NCBI GenBank assembly: GCA_965276755.1
Contig: OZ255625.1
Coordinates: 1,984,001-2,048,000 of the forward strand
DNA from: CAJCIS01 sp965276755
GTDB taxonomy: Bacteria; Pseudomonadota; Alphaproteobacteria; Acetobacterales; Acetobacteraceae
Direction of reading: 5' to 3'
DNA: 64,000 nt
The translations under genes and the position numbers were made by a program. Of the stretch, positions 61,835-64,000 are shown in pieces. Within the stretch, counting starts at the first letter, position 1; every line of letters starts with the position of its first letter. Below the pieces are notes generated by a model, which saw only the letters and a list, made by a program, of their open reading frames with translations, was not told the DNA's origin and did not search any database.

Positions 61835-62840
61835 GCCCCCGGCCATGGCAGGCGCGCGCGGCCGGGGCAACCCGGCGATCCTGGTCGTGGGCCCGACATG
61901 TAGCGGCAAATCGGCGCTGGCCATGGCCCTCGCCGAGCATCTCGACGGCGAGATCATCAACGCCGATTCGATGCAGATCTACGCCGAACTGCGCATCCTC
62001 ACCGCGCGCCCTTCACCCGCTGATGAAGCCCGCGTGCCCCACGCGCTCTATGGCCACCAGCCCGCCGCTATGCCCGGCAGTGCCGCGCTGTGGCGCACGC
62101 AGGCGCTGACGGCCATGGCCGCGGCGCGCGCCGCCGGCCGCGTACCCATCCTGTGCGGCGGCACGGGCCTCTATTTCGCCGCACTCACGCAGGGTTTGGC
62201 CCACATCCCCGATCCCGGCGCACAGGCGCGGGCCGAGGCACGCGAGCTGCTTGCGCGCGAGGGCCCGGCGGCGCTGCACGCACGCCTGTCAGCGGCGGAC
62301 GCGCAGACCGCCGCCCGCCTGCGCCCGACCGACGGCCAGCGCGTCGCGCGCGCCTGGGAAGTGTGGCGCGGCACCGGCCGCGGCCTGGCGCAATGGCAGG
62401 CCGACGCGCCGCACGGTGCCGAAGCCGGCCCCTTCCGTGCAATTTGCCTCGATCCGCCGAGGGCGGAGCTGCGCGCGGCCATTGCCACAAGGTTTGCTGC
62501 AATGATCGGCGCCGGCGCAATCGAGGAGGTCACGACCCTCCTGCACCTCGGCCTGGACCCCGCTCTGCCCGTCATGCGCGCCCACGGCGTGCCCGAACTC
62601 TCCGCCTACCGAGGCGGCCAGATCAGCCTGGCCGAGGCCGAACGGCGCGCCTGCCTGGCCACCGGCCAATACACCAAGCGGCAGGCGACCTGGCAGCGCC
62701 ACCGGCCGATCCTGCCACCTGAACACGTACGCACGATTCAATCGCGAGTAACCTCGGTGGAGCAATTTCAGGGAAGATGGATGGCAGACATGCAGAACTT
62801 TCTGCAAGGCGCCATTGACGCGCCGCAACATGGCCCTTAG
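61833..62840 (+). CDS. miaA: tRNA dimethylallyltransferase
   Basis: 335 residues. P-loop VVGPTCSGKSALAMALAEHL, INADSMQIYAELRILTARPS, GGTGLYF and CLATGQYTKRQATWQRHR match MiaA, which makes i6A37 in tRNA. Start ATG 61833 shares bases with the divergent serB start; the ATG at 61845 (MAGARG) would separate them by 10 bp. Ends 27 bp before ilvB. Confidence 0.94.
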   Translation: MPPAMAGARGRGNPAILVVGPTCSGKSALAMALAEHLDGEIINADSMQIYAELRILTARPSPADEARVPHALYGHQPAAMPGSAALWRTQALTAMAAARAAGRVPILCGGTGLYFAALTQGLAHIPDPGAQARAEARELLAREGPAALHARLSAADAQTAARLRPTDGQRVARAWEVWRGTGRGLAQWQADAPHGAEAGPFRAICLDPPRAELRAAIATRFAAMIGAGAIEEVTTLLHLGLDPALPVMRAHGVPELSAYRGGQISLAEAERRACLATGQYTKRQATWQRHRPILPPEHVRTIQSRVTSVEQFQGRWMADMQNFLQGAIDAPQHGP

Positions 62841-62867
62841 GAACGCCGGCCAGGAGAGGACCCGCCC

Positions 62868-64000
62868 ATGGTAGAACACCCAGTCCATAGCGGAGCGGAT
62901 GCCCTGTTGCGTGCCTTGGGCGACCAGGGCGTGGAGGTCATCTTCGGCTATCCGGGCGGCGCCGTCCTGCCGATCTATGACGCGCTCTATCAACAAAGCG
63001 CCATCCGCCACATCCTCGTCCGCCACGAACAGGCCGCCGTCCACGCCGCCGAGGGTTACGCGCGCAGCACCGGCCGCGTCGGGGTGGTGCTGGTCACCAG
63101 CGGCCCGGGGGCGACCAATGCGGTCACCGGCCTGGTGGACGCGCTGATGGACAGCATTCCCATCGTCTGCCTGACCGGCCAGGTGCCCACGCACCTGATC
63201 GGCAACGATGCCTTTCAGGAGGCAGACACCACCGGCATTACGCGCCAGGCCACCAAGCACAATTACCTGGTCCGCCATGGCGCCGATCTGGCGCGCGTGG
63301 TGCACGAGGCCTTTACCATCGCGCGCAGCGGCCGTCCCGGCCCGGTGGTCGTGGACCTGCCCAAGGATGTGCTGATCGGGGCCGCGCCCTACAGCGCGCC
63401 CGCCACGGGCCCGCACCGCAGCTACCGGCCGATCACGGAGCCGGATCCTGCGTCGATTGCGCGCGCGCTGGCCGCCCTGCGCGGCGCGCGCCGGCCGATC
63501 ATCTATTCCGGCGGCGGCGTGATCAACGCGGGTGCGGAGGCCGCCGCCTTGCTGACGCGCTTTGTCCACCGCACGGGATTTCCGTGCACAAGCACGCTGA
63601 TGGGGCTTGGCGCTTTTCCGACCACCGACCGCCAGTTCCTGGGCATGCTGGGCATGCACGGCACCTACGAGGCCAATATGGCGATGCATGAGTGCGATGT
63701 CATGCTCAACATCGGTGCGCGCTTCGATGATCGCGTCACCGGGCGCCTCAATGCCTTCAGCCCCGCGAGCCTGAAAATTCACGCCGACATCGATCCTTCC
63801 AGCATCAACAAGAATGTTGCGGTCGACATTCCGATCGTCGGTGACGCCGGCTGCATCCTCAACGCGCTGCTGACTGCGTGGGATGAAGACGCGCACGCGC
63901 CGGACCTTTCCCCCTGGTGGCAGCGGATCGCGGGATGGCGCAAGAAGGACAGCCTGCGCTTCACGCAGGACACGGCGACGGGCGCCACCATCAAGCCGCA
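62868..64000 (+). CDS. ilvB: Acetolactate synthase large subunit, partial
   Basis: Runs off the right edge; 377 codons visible. ThDP-dependent enzyme for branched-chain amino acids. Seen: VIFGYPGGAVLPIYDAL, the catalytic Glu in RHEQAAVHAAEGYARSTG, TSGPGATNAVTGL, GQVPTHLIGNDAFQEAD and GRPGPVVVDLPKDV, then GARFDDRVTGRL. GGAGAGGA lies upstream of the ATG at 62868. No leader peptide or attenuator seen in the short gap after miaA. Confidence 0.95.
   Translation, partial: MVEHPVHSGADALLRALGDQGVEVIFGYPGGAVLPIYDALYQQSAIRHILVRHEQAAVHAAEGYARSTGRVGVVLVTSGPGATNAVTGLVDALMDSIPIVCLTGQVPTHLIGNDAFQEADTTGITRQATKHNYLVRHGADLARVVHEAFTIARSGRPGPVVVDLPKDVLIGAAPYSAPATGPHRSYRPITEPDPASIARALAALRGARRPIIYSGGGVINAGAEAAALLTRFVHRTGFPCTSTLMGLGAFPTTDRQFLGMLGMHGTYEANMAMHECDVMLNIGARFDDRVTGRLNAFSPASLKIHADIDPSSINKNVAVDIPIVGDAGCILNALLTAWDEDAHAPDLSPWWQRIAGWRKKDSLRFTQDTATGATIKP

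Overview
The window reads as chromosome of an alphaproteobacterium, most likely an Acetobacteraceae-like member of the Rhodospirillales. The reasons are the GcrA cell-cycle regulator, the high GC, alphaproteobacterial forms of PheA, MutY, KdsB and DinB, and dense GC-rich and A/T-tract intergenic palindromes. Housekeeping genes dominate: mtnC (cut by the left edge), anmK, phhA, crcB, mutY, kdsB, pheA, dinB, trmB, metK, rlmH, rsfS, nadD, serB, miaA and ilvB (cut by the right edge). No rRNA, tRNA or CRISPR array was recognised.

Layout. 0-9 kb: mtnC tail, a TonB-like/LprI-like pair, gcrA, the minus-strand run mutY-crcB-phhA-anmK, a membrane cytochrome c, and kdsB-pheA. 9-17.6 kb: two very large overlapping multidomain glycosyltransferase genes, dinB, and a GT2-GtrA glycosyltransferase. 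17.7-19.6 kb: a Rieske oxygenase and trmB. 19.6-31 kb: metK and a tightly packed eight-gene minus-strand operon (TpsB-like outer-membrane transporter, ExbB with DUF2341/LamG, ExbD, TonB, porin, coiled-coil protein, PpiC-like isomerase, small exported protein), divergent from a PstS-like exported protein. Each side of the 300-bp divergent intergenic region carries a near-perfect Pho box, so this looks like a phosphate-starvation-induced, TonB-energised envelope system.

33-37.9 kb: an acquired island with a complete PvuII-like restriction-modification system (R, C and M), an unknown protein, a Panacea/SocA-like antitoxin-type protein and a relaxase-like remnant. 38-50 kb: acyl-CoA dehydrogenase, a CYP153-like P450, rlmH/rsfS/nadD, a sulfotransferase-like gene, an IS481-family element, a DUF1329 protein, and a PqqB-like/MauG-like pair. 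50-55.3 kb: a YgjP-like metallopeptidase, MaoC, and an overlapping corrinoid cluster (CDF transporter, BtuF-, BtuC- and BtuD-like genes, PduO adenosyltransferase). 55.3-64 kb: GNAT, HtrA, a GT2, a GloVer-repeat pseudogene, alcohol dehydrogenase, an exported protein, serB/miaA and ilvB.

Three families of intergenic palindromes recur through the window: A (A/T tracts), B (G-run/C-run hairpin) and C (GTCTGGGG/CCAGGGGC). They sit at gene borders, often as inverted pairs. In several places they have become coding sequence: the N-terminal signal regions of the porin, PpiC-like and BtuF-like genes and the C-terminus of PduO are translated repeat. The IS481 element sits in the loop of a B repeat. The most notable leads are the Pho-box operon, the repeat-derived signal peptides, the extended PvuII-like nuclease, and the PqqB-like protein that lacks an expected metal ligand and is coupled to a MauG-like diheme protein.
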